Assembly: GCA_964342385.1 (NCBI GenBank)
Contig: CAYFGP010000016.1
Location: 6,243-70,242, forward strand
DNA from: Oceanospirillum sp964342385
GTDB taxonomy: Bacteria; Pseudomonadota; Gammaproteobacteria; Pseudomonadales; Halomonadaceae
Reading direction: 5' to 3'
Length of the DNA stretch: 64,000 nucleotides
Under the pieces are notes generated by a model, which was not told the origin of the DNA, ran no database searches, and saw nothing but the letters and a program-made list of their open reading frames with translations. The translations under genes were made by a program, and so were the position numbers. This document shows, piece after piece, positions 54,761 through 63,194 of this stretch. Position 1 is the stretch's first letter. Every line of letters begins with the position of its first letter.

Positions 54761-55900
54761 CTACTCAGGTCTGATACGGTAGATAGTACCGCTATCGGTA
54801 CTGAAATAGATCCAACCTTCTGGGCTTTCAGTCAAAGCCCTTATCCTTTCATTCAGTTCGAGTAGCAAACGTTCTTCTTCTAAAACCTGTCCCGACTGAT
54901 TCAATTTAAGATGGTTTAGGTGTTGTAGCGCCAAGGCCCCAGCAAACAGGTCACCTTGCCATTCTGGAAAAGCCTGACCGGAATACAACAGCAGGCTACC
55001 CGGTGCAATGGAAGGTATATAGACTTTCTCCGGTTGTTCCATACCCGCCTTATGGGTACCTTCACCTACAGATATCGGTGCCCAATACTCTTTTCCGTAG
55101 GAGATTACCGGCCAACCATAATTAGCTCCCTTTTTAATCCGGTTTAACTCATCTCCTCCTCTGGGGCCGTGTTCAATCGCCCAGAGCACACCTCGCTTTT
55201 CATCAAATGCCAGCCCCTGGGGGTTTCTATGACCATAGCTCCAGATTTCAGGCAGGGCTCCTTTACTCTTAATAAATGGGTTCCCCATCGGAACCGCTCC
55301 AGAGCCCTCAATGCGTAGAATACTGCCGGCATGATTAGCCAAGTTTTGAGCGTTATCTCTCTCTCCTCGGTCCCCGACACTAAAATAAAGATAACCCAAA
55401 GCATCAAAAGCGATCCGGCTACCAAAATGTCGTCCGCCACTATCCTTAGACTGGGTGATCAATACATTACGCCAGCCCTGTAAGCTTTGTCCTTTTAACT
55501 GTGCACTGGCAAGTGCCGTTGCTTTATTGCCGCCCTCCTCAAAGCTGTAGGTGAAAAAGAGCGTCTGATCAGAGAAAAAGTTGGGTGATTTTTTCAGATC
55601 TAACAAGCCCCCCTGACCTGAAGGCTTGATGTCAGGTACACCGGATAAGTAACGTACCTGAGTATTAGCGACATCAAGCAGCCCAACTCGCCCTCCTCGT
55701 TCAGTAAACAACAGCTGATCGTCATCCAGAAACTCCAATGCCCAAGGAACACCTAAGCCAGATGTGACTTTTTCCAGCTGAAAGCTCATGCCCTCACTCT
55801 TGCCCGAGAACAAATATTGCGCGGCCTGGGCCGGATTCAAAAAAGCAATACAAGAGAGAAGGATAAAAGCTGAACAGATGTAGCGATAAAGAAGCGTCAT
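54761..55900 (-). CDS. Secreted PQQ-dependent aldose sugar dehydrogenase (YliI-like)
   Basis: A 379-residue protein with a signal peptide ending NPAQA. Six-bladed propeller motifs of soluble quinoprotein glucose dehydrogenase relatives are clear: GLGVPWALEFLDDDQLLFTERGGRVGLLD, GGRHFGSRIAFDALGYLYFSVGDRGERDNAQNLANHAGSILRI, WSYGHRNPQGLAFD and EHGPRGGDELNRIKKGANYGWP, with the catalytic His in GGRHFGSR. Oxidises aldoses in the periplasm using PQQ. No PQQ synthesis genes are nearby. Confidence 0.93.
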   Translation of the reverse strand: MTLLYRYICSAFILLSCIAFLNPAQAAQYLFSGKSEGMSFQLEKVTSGLGVPWALEFLDDDQLLFTERGGRVGLLDVANTQVRYLSGVPDIKPSGQGGLLDLKKSPNFFSDQTLFFTYSFEEGGNKATALASAQLKGQSLQGWRNVLITQSKDSGGRHFGSRIAFDALGYLYFSVGDRGERDNAQNLANHAGSILRIEGSGAVPMGNPFIKSKGALPEIWSYGHRNPQGLAFDEKRGVLWAIEHGPRGGDELNRIKKGANYGWPVISYGKEYWAPISVGEGTHKAGMEQPEKVYIPSIAPGSLLLYSGQAFPEWQGDLFAGALALQHLNHLKLNQSGQVLEEERLLLELNERIRALTESPEGWIYFSTDSGTIYRIRPE

Positions 55901-56103
55901 ATTTCCTATCCTTGTTAAGACTCAAATTCAGTATAGGCAGCAAAGCGATTATTGAATAGAGACTCTACGATTGCCATCAGGTTCCCTGTTCCTGACAGCA
56001 TGACTCTATCGATAAATACCCTGACGCACTGTAAAGACACATCACTACAGGAAAATGCACTAACAGATAGCGCTTTATCAGTAAATACAGGCAAAAAAAG
56101 CGG

Positions 56104-56223
56104 CATAGGACTTGCTATATCTATAGTGAGGCTTGGGCCGAAAGACGAGTGTCATCCGGTCCTATGTCGTTCTCGTACGTTCTCCTTTTTATCCCCACCA
56201 GTTTTTCTGGTTGGGGATTTTTT
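56104..56223 (+). ncRNA. Candidate small RNA with a 3' terminator
   Basis: A gap with no gene ends in ATCCCCACCAG/CTGGTTGGGGAT followed by TTTTTT (56191-56223), a classic plus-strand terminator with no plus-strand gene before it. CATAGGAC (56104) and GTCCTATG (56158) are perfect complements enclosing about 46 nt, so the transcript can fold. A -10-like TATAGT lies at 56122 without a good -35, so promoter and 5' end are unsure. Confidence 0.4.
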
Positions 56224-56257
56224 ACCTCTAATCTTGCTAAAGATACAACTCACCCCA

Positions 56258-56286
56258 CAAACAAAAACAGGTCCCGAAGGACCTGT
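56258..56286 (-). terminator. Rho-independent terminator of ppnP with UUCG loop
   Basis: On the minus strand the stem ACAGGTCC-TTCG-GGACCTGT is followed by TTTTGTTTG, about 60 bp past the ppnP stop. Confidence 0.85.
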
Positions 56287-56347
56287 AATCACCACAATCA
56301 AATTGTGACCAGTGTGCTATTAACACTAACCCGCGCATTAGCGCAGA

Positions 56348-56629
56348 TTAACGGTATTGGCACAGATAAGCGGTTTGCTCAGCCACTTTTACATCGAAGC
56401 TTTGGTTAGCATCGATTTCAAAGCGCTCACCAGCATTGAAGGTCAACCACTCTTCACTTCCAGGTAGTTTTACCGTTAAGGCACCGGAAACAACTGTCAT
56501 GGTCTCATGCTGGCTAGTACCAAAGGTATATTCACCAACGGCCATCACACCAACAGTCAGTTGTCCCTGATTGTTATCCAGAGCGATGGATTTCACATTA
56601 CCTTCGAAGTATTCATTTACATCAAACAT
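56348..56629 (-). CDS. ppnP: Pyrimidine/purine nucleoside phosphorylase PpnP
   Basis: A 93-residue cupin of the YaiE/DUF1255 family, which splits nucleosides with phosphate. The signature HETMTVVSGALTVKLPGSEEW and FNAGERFEIDANQSFDVKV match the family at full length. A strong terminator follows; the palindromic element at 56709 lies just upstream. Monocistronic. Confidence 0.95.
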   Translation of the reverse strand: MFDVNEYFEGNVKSIALDNNQGQLTVGVMAVGEYTFGTSQHETMTVVSGALTVKLPGSEEWLTFNAGERFEIDANQSFDVKVAEQTAYLCQYR

Positions 56630-56708
56630 CGATTACTCTCACACACAGCCCTAAGGCATTTTTTATCTACCTGAACCCTAGGGTAAACAGGGCTCAGGAA
56701 CTACAAAG

Positions 56709-56832
56709 CACCTAAACAAAAGCGTCTATGCGAGGGGTTGCCGTACTCTCCAACTCTAATCTGACCAGTCTTAGTCAGTAAAAGCCTGGCCGATCAAAGC
56801 CTGGAGAGTACCGAAATACTTTTGCTTAGGTG
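56709..56832 (+). repeat. Palindromic intergenic repeat, diverged copy C
   Basis: A 124-bp element ending in inverted CACCTAAACAAAAG / CTTTTGCTTAGGTG, with inner arms CCGTACTCTCCA (56741) and TGGAGAGTACCG (56802). The outer 14 bp resemble the ends of copies A and B (CACTTACACAAAAG), but the middle is unrelated. It adjoins the ppk2 stop codon. Confidence 0.55.
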
Positions 56833-56835
56833 TAT

Positions 56836-57639
56836 TTAATATTTTTCCGGGATGAATTTTAACGAATCAATTGGCGGACGTCTGTAGCCATCATCAGCCT
56901 GACGTGGCGGCAGTTCGATTGGCTCAGGTGTCAAATCCTCATAATCCACCATACTCAGAAAATGATTGATCACATTCAGACGGGCACGCTTCTTCACTTC
57001 ACCATCCACCACATGCCATGGTGCCTCCGGAATATCGGTATACATAAACATGCTATCTTTAGCACGGGAATACTCAATCCAGCGGGTACGGGACTCAAGA
57101 TCCATTGGACTCAGTTTCCAACGCTTATGAGGGCGGCGGATACGGTCTTTAAAGCGCTTCTCCTGCTCCTCATCGGAAACAGAGAACCAGTATTTGATCA
57201 GGATAATGCCGGAACGTACCAACATACGCTCGAATTCAGGACAAGAGCGCATAAAGTCCTGATACTCATCATCAGTACAGAAGCCCATCACACGCTCAAC
57301 ACCGGCACGGTTATACCAGCTACGGTCAAACAGTACGATTTCACCTGCAGATGGCAGATGCTCAACGTAACGCTGGAAGTACCATTGGGTTTTTTCTCGT
57401 TCGGTTGGTGCAGGCAAGGCCGCTATACGACAAACACGAGGGTTAAGCGCTTCAGCAATACGCTTAATACTGCCTCCTTTACCCGCCGCATCGCGTCCTT
57501 CAAAAATTACAACAAGTTTTAAGCCTTTATGCTTGACCCACTCCTGCAGCTTAACCAGTTCCATCTGCATGCGTTCAAGCTCTGATTCATAAAAGGCTTT
57601 ATCAATCTTCTTTTTCTTGCTCTTCTTTTCTTCAGCCAT
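56836..57639 (-). CDS. ppk2: Polyphosphate kinase 2
   Basis: A 267-residue kinase; the ATG at 57639 has GAGG upstream, favoured over one at 57660. PPK2 uses polyphosphate to phosphorylate nucleoside diphosphates or monophosphates. Walker A is in FEGRDAAGKGGSIKRI, the catalytic Asp region in VLFDRSWYNRAG, and the lid motif follows (KRFKDRIRRPHKRWKLSPMD). Length fits the one-domain class I PPK2. The N terminus is Lys-rich (EEKKSKKKK). Monocistronic. Confidence 0.95.
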   Translation of the reverse strand: MAEEKKSKKKKIDKAFYESELERMQMELVKLQEWVKHKGLKLVVIFEGRDAAGKGGSIKRIAEALNPRVCRIAALPAPTEREKTQWYFQRYVEHLPSAGEIVLFDRSWYNRAGVERVMGFCTDDEYQDFMRSCPEFERMLVRSGIILIKYWFSVSDEEQEKRFKDRIRRPHKRWKLSPMDLESRTRWIEYSRAKDSMFMYTDIPEAPWHVVDGEVKKRARLNVINHFLSMVDYEDLTPEPIELPPRQADDGYRRPPIDSLKFIPEKY

Positions 57640-57712
57640 GAAGCCATCCTCTGCTAACATATAACCATTACAAAAAATATTACTTAACCACTATCACACA
57701 GGATGTTACGAA

Positions 57713-57835
57713 CTACAACCAATGACGCTTTACCATATCTAATGCTTTTTGCTTATATGACATAGGCTTGCAGTAGATCAATTTTTTCATGGCATTGTTA
57801 ATATCTGAAGAAGAAAGCCTCTTTTTAAACCTCAT
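57713..57835 (-). CDS. Possible small basic protein downstream of the MATE gene
   Basis: A 40-codon frame that starts 5 bp after the MATE stop codon: MRFKKRLSSSDINNAMKKL onward. It is very basic. Its tight spacing suggests coupling, but the length and absence of a clear Shine-Dalgarno leave it doubtful. Confidence 0.25.
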   Translation of the reverse strand: MRFKKRLSSSDINNAMKKLIYCKPMSYKQKALDMVKRHWL

Positions 57836-57840
57836 GCGGA

Positions 57841-59211
57841 TCAAGTATTGGCGGTTTCCTGCTTGGCTAGCAAACCGTTTAAGTGACGTTTGACAGTCCA
57901 CCAAGAGATACCCGACATCAGTGAATTAGCAATCACTGCACCGACAAACAGGCCATAGAGGCCATATAACCATGCTCCTAAAGCACAAATCGGCACATAG
58001 AAGATAAACAGTCGAAGAATACTCAGTCTTAACGCTACCATGGGCTCATGCAAAGCATTCATGGTGGAGTTAGCCAGAATAATCACCCCTTGCATGCCCA
58101 AACCTATCGGCACGCTCCATAGGAACCAATGAAGATTGGCTGCAAGTTGCTCGTTATCCGACGAAAACGCATCAACTAATGGGTTTTGGAACAGCAGCAA
58201 TAAACACCAGACAATTGCCTGCCAGATCAGCACAAAACGAAAGCTGCCAAACACCCCACGCTGTACTCGATCCAGTTGTTTCGCACCAAGATTCTGGCTA
58301 ACAAACGGCGGCAACGTCATGGACATAGCAAATACGATGATCAAAGAGATGGATTCAATACGGGAGCCAACACCATAACTGGCCACTGCCTCATGGCCAA
58401 ACTCTGACACGATTCGGGTTAACATCGCGGCACTGACTGGTGTCAGAATACTGGAAACTACGGCAGGTAGTGCGATGTGACCAATGGCCTGCCAACTCTC
58501 TTTTACTTGTTGCCAGCGGGGTTTAACAAAGCTCAGCAGATCACGACGCACATCTGGCAAACTAAAGATACCTACAGTAAGCAGCATCCAGGCAATCAAT
58601 GTTGCTAAAGCGGCCCCTTGGACTCCCATCGCGGGAATAGGTCCCCAACCAAAGATCAGGATAGGATCAAGAATACCGTTAACCACACCCGAAGCGATCA
58701 TCACCAAACCGGGTACTAATGTGTTGCCTGAGGCACGTAAGGCACTACTCACGGCCCTGGGCATAATGACAAACAGCGTCCCCAGATACCACACAGACAT
58801 ATAATCGTGGATATAGGGCATTAGATCATCATTGGCACCTAAAAAGGCAAACAATGGATCTATGGTGAGATAGCCCGCCGCAGTTAAAACCAGAGAAAGC
58901 ATGGCGGCCAATAGCACTGCGTCTGTAGTACGCCGCTTCACCAATTCATAAGATTTCTCACCTAGCAAACGCCCCACTACAGCAGACGTGCCAATACCTA
59001 GACCAATCGACAGCGAGATCAGAGTAAAAGTGACAGGAAAGGTAAAGGTGACAGCAGCCAGCTGTTCGGTACCTAATAGACCAATAAAGTAAGCGTCCAC
59101 CAGGTTGAACAGCATCAAGGTAACGATGCCCCCCATCACGGGGACAGTCATACGAAAGAGTAAGCGAGCGATAGGGTCGTTAAGCAGATCCGGTTTAGCT
59201 TTGCGGGTCAT
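57841..59211 (-). CDS. MATE family efflux transporter
   Basis: A 456-residue protein with about 12 membrane helices, the family's usual size. N-terminal features LLFRMTVPVMGGIVTLMLFNLVDAYFIGLLG and a second-half repeat FGHEAVASYGVGSRIESI fit MATE exporters driven by Na+ or H+. Its start overlaps the end of the diguanylate cyclase gene by 17 bp, so the two are cotranscribed. The substrate is unknown. Confidence 0.92.
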   Translation of the reverse strand: MTRKAKPDLLNDPIARLLFRMTVPVMGGIVTLMLFNLVDAYFIGLLGTEQLAAVTFTFPVTFTLISLSIGLGIGTSAVVGRLLGEKSYELVKRRTTDAVLLAAMLSLVLTAAGYLTIDPLFAFLGANDDLMPYIHDYMSVWYLGTLFVIMPRAVSSALRASGNTLVPGLVMIASGVVNGILDPILIFGWGPIPAMGVQGAALATLIAWMLLTVGIFSLPDVRRDLLSFVKPRWQQVKESWQAIGHIALPAVVSSILTPVSAAMLTRIVSEFGHEAVASYGVGSRIESISLIIVFAMSMTLPPFVSQNLGAKQLDRVQRGVFGSFRFVLIWQAIVWCLLLLFQNPLVDAFSSDNEQLAANLHWFLWSVPIGLGMQGVIILANSTMNALHEPMVALRLSILRLFIFYVPICALGAWLYGLYGLFVGAVIANSLMSGISWWTVKRHLNGLLAKQETANT

Positions 59212-60781
59212 TGACTGACTCCGTCAGTTCTTGAGCAGTACATACTTGATTACGTCCATTTTCTTTGGCTTTATACAGTGCCCTGTCAGCTTGTCTGATC
59301 AATTCGGCAATATCTGTAGAAAGGTCTGGCTTCAACGTTGCCATTCCAGAGCTAATGGTAACATAAGGAGATACTTTAGAAGCCGCATGGGGAATCTTCT
59401 TTTCCGCCAGTGAACGACGGCACTGCTCAGCTAACCTGCTCGCATTTTTATTGGTATCCGGCAGTAAGATAGCAAACTCCTCACCACCATAACGCGCCAC
59501 TAGATCCATAGGGCGACACATCATCTCTTTTAATGTTTGGGCAACCTTACGAATACACTCATCACCTTCCAGGTGACCATAATAATCGTTGTACATCTTG
59601 AAACAGTCTACATCGACCATAATCAGAGTCAGAGGTGTCTGGTTACGAATAGCCCGTTTCCACTCCTTTACAATCACCTCATCAAAATAACGTCTATTTG
59701 CAACCCCCGTTAACGCATCGGTACGAGAGATCTCTTCCAATTCCTGATTGGATGTCATCAACTCACGGGATTGAATTTGCATCTTTTCATTTTTCTGCGC
59801 AAAGCTAACAAATAGGCGCATAATCATCAGAGTAGATGCCATACCAAACAGAAACACCAAGTGTGGTAACCAGGTTTGCTTACTTTCAAAATAGTAATAG
59901 GTCGGAACCGCCTGTAGCTCCCACTGACGATGGCCAATAGGGTTTAGGGGTTGATAGACAGAACGGCTATAGTTCACCTCTAAACGAGTTCGGCTAGGAT
60001 GGAAGTGCAGCAAGGTATGATTATCTTTATCTGTTTTATCCCACAGGTTGATATCAATTCCACCAATACGAATCTTGGCCAGTGAGTTTTCGAAGATAGC
60101 TCCCACATCAATCACTGCCAGAATAAAGCCCCTAAGCTTAGTGGAATTAATTTTGTGGTAAACCGGCAGTACTGCCCGCAACAGAGTACGACTGTTCGAC
60201 TCTTTTCCTTCCATCTTACCCTCTGTCAACATCAGCTCACCGCTTATTGCAGAGCGACTAAGTAGAGGGTTTAACTTCTGATCCTGGGCCAGATCCAAGC
60301 CAAGTGGTAATAGCTGGGCACCTTCGGGATCAACATAAAAGACAGGGCGGTAAGATGCTTTATCCTCCGTACGTACAGTTTTTCTTTCTATACCATAACG
60401 ACGGATTTCAAAATCTGCGGAATGAAGTACCTGACGACTTTTGCGTTCAAAAATACTACGCTCATTGGCTGCAACCTGTTCAACCCAGTAAAAGGCTTTA
60501 ATATCAGGATGTCGAAGACGGGTTTGTTGAGAGAGAAGCAAGAAATCGTCGCGACTAACAAAGTCACGACCGACAAAAAGAGCACGTAAGGTATAAAGAG
60601 CCTCCAATGAAACGGTCATTTCACGATCAACAGCCGCAGCTCGGTCGGCAACATCTTTAGCCAAACGATTATTTAGCTGAGCACGCTCAGAGAAATGCAG
60701 CAACCACGCGGAGCCTGTTGACAAAAATATGCCAAGGGCCAGGATAAACAACAACCAGTAACGCGTAGAAACTTCTTTCAT
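59195..60781 (-). CDS. Membrane diguanylate cyclase with CHASE sensor
   Basis: About 528 residues from the ATG at 60781; the frame extends upstream, but that part has no membrane or domain features and the ribosome binding site here is weak. TM1 is at about 8-28, the periplasmic CHASE-type sensor spans about 35-290 (RAAAVDREMTVSLEALYTLRALF; IKAFYWVEQV; RRYGIERKTV), TM2 is near 310-328 and GGDEF is at about 350-515 with an intact RYGGEEFAILLPD. It should make c-di-GMP in response to an outside signal. Operon with MATE. Confidence 0.9.
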   Translation of the reverse strand: MKEVSTRYWLLFILALGIFLSTGSAWLLHFSERAQLNNRLAKDVADRAAAVDREMTVSLEALYTLRALFVGRDFVSRDDFLLLSQQTRLRHPDIKAFYWVEQVAANERSIFERKSRQVLHSADFEIRRYGIERKTVRTEDKASYRPVFYVDPEGAQLLPLGLDLAQDQKLNPLLSRSAISGELMLTEGKMEGKESNSRTLLRAVLPVYHKINSTKLRGFILAVIDVGAIFENSLAKIRIGGIDINLWDKTDKDNHTLLHFHPSRTRLEVNYSRSVYQPLNPIGHRQWELQAVPTYYYFESKQTWLPHLVFLFGMASTLMIMRLFVSFAQKNEKMQIQSRELMTSNQELEEISRTDALTGVANRRYFDEVIVKEWKRAIRNQTPLTLIMVDVDCFKMYNDYYGHLEGDECIRKVAQTLKEMMCRPMDLVARYGGEEFAILLPDTNKNASRLAEQCRRSLAEKKIPHAASKVSPYVTISSGMATLKPDLSTDIAELIRQADRALYKAKENGRNQVCTAQELTESVNDPQS

Positions 60782-61181
60782 AGCCAGGACAGAATTTGCG
60801 ACAAAAACAGTCGCATCAATCCCTACCCTCCATACCAATGAAAACGGGCGGCGATTATCCCAGATCGCGTCACTAAAAAAAATATAAAACAAGTTATTTT
60901 TAGTTAACTTTATATTGCAGAGTTTTACACGTGCCAAAATGCACATTCTTTGTCAAACTCATGCAAAGATGTTCATATAGCAGCAAGGGATAAATATTGG
61001 AAGGAAGCTAAAAATAATCAAGGAGTTAAGCTTATGTCTTAAGCAATTTGGTTATTTGCCAGAAACAAGATGAGCTCAGAGGAAACATTGGCTTTATGCT
61101 GTAGCTTTTCTATAAGGCCAGTGATCACTCAAAGAGTGACCACTTACAAAAAAGAGACCTAAACAGCGTACATCAAGAGGC
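60782..61181. other. Intergenic region, no gene seen
   Basis: It carries the diguanylate cyclase promoter. An inverted pair GTGATCACTC/GAGTGACCAC lies at 61121-61143, between the crotonase stop and the cyclase start, and might end the crotonase transcript, but its U-tract is poor. Confidence 0.3.
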
Positions 61182-61982
61182 CTATTTGCCCTCAAATTTG
61201 GGCTCACGCTTCTCCAGCATAGCCGCCACGGCTTCAGCATGATCTTCTGTATGATGCGCCAGCGCTTGCATAGAAGCAGATAACTCCAGAAGGCTTTCCA
61301 GAGATTGCTTCTGCCCCTCACGCAGCAGTTTTTTAGTCATACGTAGCGCTCGTGGTGGGTTTACCGCAATACGTGCAGCCATTTTATTAGCCGCGGTCAG
61401 CAGATCTTCCGGCTCAACCACTTCAGAAACCATGCCCCATTCCAGAGCTGTTTCTGCATTCACAGGCTCACCGGTAAAAGCCATCTCACTGGCACGAGAC
61501 ATACCGATCACTCTTGGCAGGAACCAGGCACCGCCATCGCCTGGGATAATCCCTATCTTGGCAAAGCTCTCAGCAAAACGGGCTTTAGTGGAAGCAATAC
61601 GGATATCGCACATCATGGCCAGATCACAGCCAGCACCAATAGACGCACCATTCACTGCGGCAATCAAAGGTACTTCCAAATTGTACATGGCCAGAGGAAT
61701 ACGCTGAATACCTCGACGATAGCCTTCACGCAGCTCTACCGGACTGCCACCAAACATGCCGCTTTTATCGTGCATATCTTTTACATTACCACCGGACGAA
61801 AACGCCTTACCGGCACCAGTCAGAATCACGACAGAAACCGAATCATCACGATTGATACGCTTTGCCGCAGCTTCAAAGGCATCAATCATCTCATCGCTGG
61901 ATATGGCATTACGGGTTTCATCCTGATTCAGGGTTAATGTCACTACACGCCCTTCCTGCTCATACAACAAACAATCTGTCAT
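61182..61982 (-). CDS. Enoyl-CoA hydratase/isomerase (crotonase) family protein
   Basis: A 266-residue enzyme; AGGAG precedes the ATG at 61982. Crotonase motifs are AGKAFSSGGNVKDM (first oxyanion-hole Gly), NGASIGAGCDLAMMCDIRIA (second), and FAESFAKIGIIPGDGGAWFLPRVIG. The Glu pair typical of hydratases is replaced in part, so the exact reaction (hydratase, isomerase or other) is open. It sits downstream of the Liv operon terminator, so it is probably separately transcribed. A role in fatty-acid or amino-acid breakdown is likely. Confidence 0.9.
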   Translation of the reverse strand: MTDCLLYEQEGRVVTLTLNQDETRNAISSDEMIDAFEAAAKRINRDDSVSVVILTGAGKAFSSGGNVKDMHDKSGMFGGSPVELREGYRRGIQRIPLAMYNLEVPLIAAVNGASIGAGCDLAMMCDIRIASTKARFAESFAKIGIIPGDGGAWFLPRVIGMSRASEMAFTGEPVNAETALEWGMVSEVVEPEDLLTAANKMAARIAVNPPRALRMTKKLLREGQKQSLESLLELSASMQALAHHTEDHAEAVAAMLEKREPKFEGK

Positions 61983-62090
61983 CACTCTCTCCTGAATCAT
62001 TATCTAGAAAACACAATAGTCCCTGGAAACAGGGTTAAACCAAACAAGCTAACAGACACTTTAACGTCTCTGTTTTGAAGGCCTGAAAAG

Positions 62091-62119
62091 AAAAAAAGCC
62101 TGTACAAAACGCACAGGCT
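62091..62119 (-). terminator. Rho-independent terminator of the liv operon
   Basis: On the minus strand the stem AGCCTGT/ACAGGCT is followed by seven T residues, 100 bp past the livM stop. Confidence 0.8.
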
Positions 62120-62219
62120 CACAGGCACTTAGTCAATTTAAAACCAGTGTCAATACGAAAAATAGCAAATTAGTTATCTACTCAAGCAGAGAAACAAAAT
62201 ACTTTTGTTTCGCTATCTC

Positions 62220-63191
62220 TTAGTTAAAGTTTTTCTTAGTGAACTTTTGAATCTCACCCACGATACCACTACGGAATAGCAATACACACACTACGAAGAT
62301 CAGCCCCAGGATTACCGGTACCCACGACGCTAATGGACCTTGAGACAGGTAGTTCTGCAGGGTTACCACAGTCGCTGCACCTACCACAGGGCCAAAGATA
62401 GTGCCCACACCACCCAGCAGGGTCATCAGAATCACTTCACCAGACATATGCCAGTGTGCATCAGTCAGAGACGCCAGCTGGAATACCAAACTCTTGGTAG
62501 AACCGGCCAGGCCAGCCAGACCCGCAGAGATAACAAACGCAACCAGCTTGTACTTGTCTACGTCGTAACCCAGAGAGATGGCGCGCGGCTCATTCTCACG
62601 AATCGCCTTCAGGATCTGACCAAATGGCGAGTGGATGGTACGGTGAATCAGCGCAAAGCCAAAGATAAAGATGGCAAATACGAAGTAGTACATCGGCAGA
62701 TTGTCTTCCAGGCTGATAAAGCCCAGCAGTTCGCCACGCGGGATACCCTGCAGACCATTCTCACCACCGGTGAACGGTGCTTGAACGTAAAGGAAGAACA
62801 CCAGCTGAGCCAGTGCCAGCGTAATCATGGCGAAGTAGATACCTTGACGACGAATCGCCAGTTTACCAAAGACAAAACCCATGGCTGCAGAACATACAGT
62901 ACCGATCAGGATACCGATCTCTGGGGTGACACCCCACTCCATCACAGTATGAGCTGTGATATAGCCACCAGTGGCCAGGAAGGCTGCGTGACCAAAGGAA
63001 AGCAGACCGCCATAACCCAGCATAAGGTTAAAGGCACAGGCAAACAGCGCGAAACACAGCACCTTCATCAGGAAAACAGGATAGATAGCAAATGGCGCTA
63101 CCAGACCGATTACCAGCAAAATCACATACAGCATTTTTGACTTAGACATAGACTTATCCGTCGCATTACTGTTTAAGGCTTCCGTTGTCAT
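62220..63191 (-). CDS. livM: Branched-chain amino-acid ABC permease LivM
   Basis: A 323-residue membrane protein with about 9-10 helices. The family loop motifs are ALFACAFNLMLGYGGLLSFGHAAFLATGGY and LKAIRENEPRAISLGYDVDKYKLVAFVISAGLAGLAGS. It imports Leu/Ile/Val or related amides with LivH and the ATPases. The start is 3 bp from the livH stop, so the two are coupled. Confidence 0.95.
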   Translation of the reverse strand: MTTEALNSNATDKSMSKSKMLYVILLVIGLVAPFAIYPVFLMKVLCFALFACAFNLMLGYGGLLSFGHAAFLATGGYITAHTVMEWGVTPEIGILIGTVCSAAMGFVFGKLAIRRQGIYFAMITLALAQLVFFLYVQAPFTGGENGLQGIPRGELLGFISLEDNLPMYYFVFAIFIFGFALIHRTIHSPFGQILKAIRENEPRAISLGYDVDKYKLVAFVISAGLAGLAGSTKSLVFQLASLTDAHWHMSGEVILMTLLGGVGTIFGPVVGAATVVTLQNYLSQGPLASWVPVILGLIFVVCVLLFRSGIVGEIQKFTKKNFN

Positions 63192-63194
63192 ACT

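Noticed and set aside
55952..56308. 118-codon plus-strand frame over the candidate sRNA region
   Set aside because: No start signal, low-quality composition, and it runs through two terminator hairpins.
62190..62212. GAAACAAAA-TAC-TTTTGTTTC palindrome as a fourth copy of the intergenic repeat
   Set aside because: Only about 14 bp resemble copy C, and the flanks do not match; it lies right after livM and is more likely a small hairpin.
62340..63140. 266-codon plus-strand frame opposite livM
   Set aside because: Composition (Gln/Arg/Thr-rich, no domain) is that of an antisense shadow, and livM on the other strand is certain.
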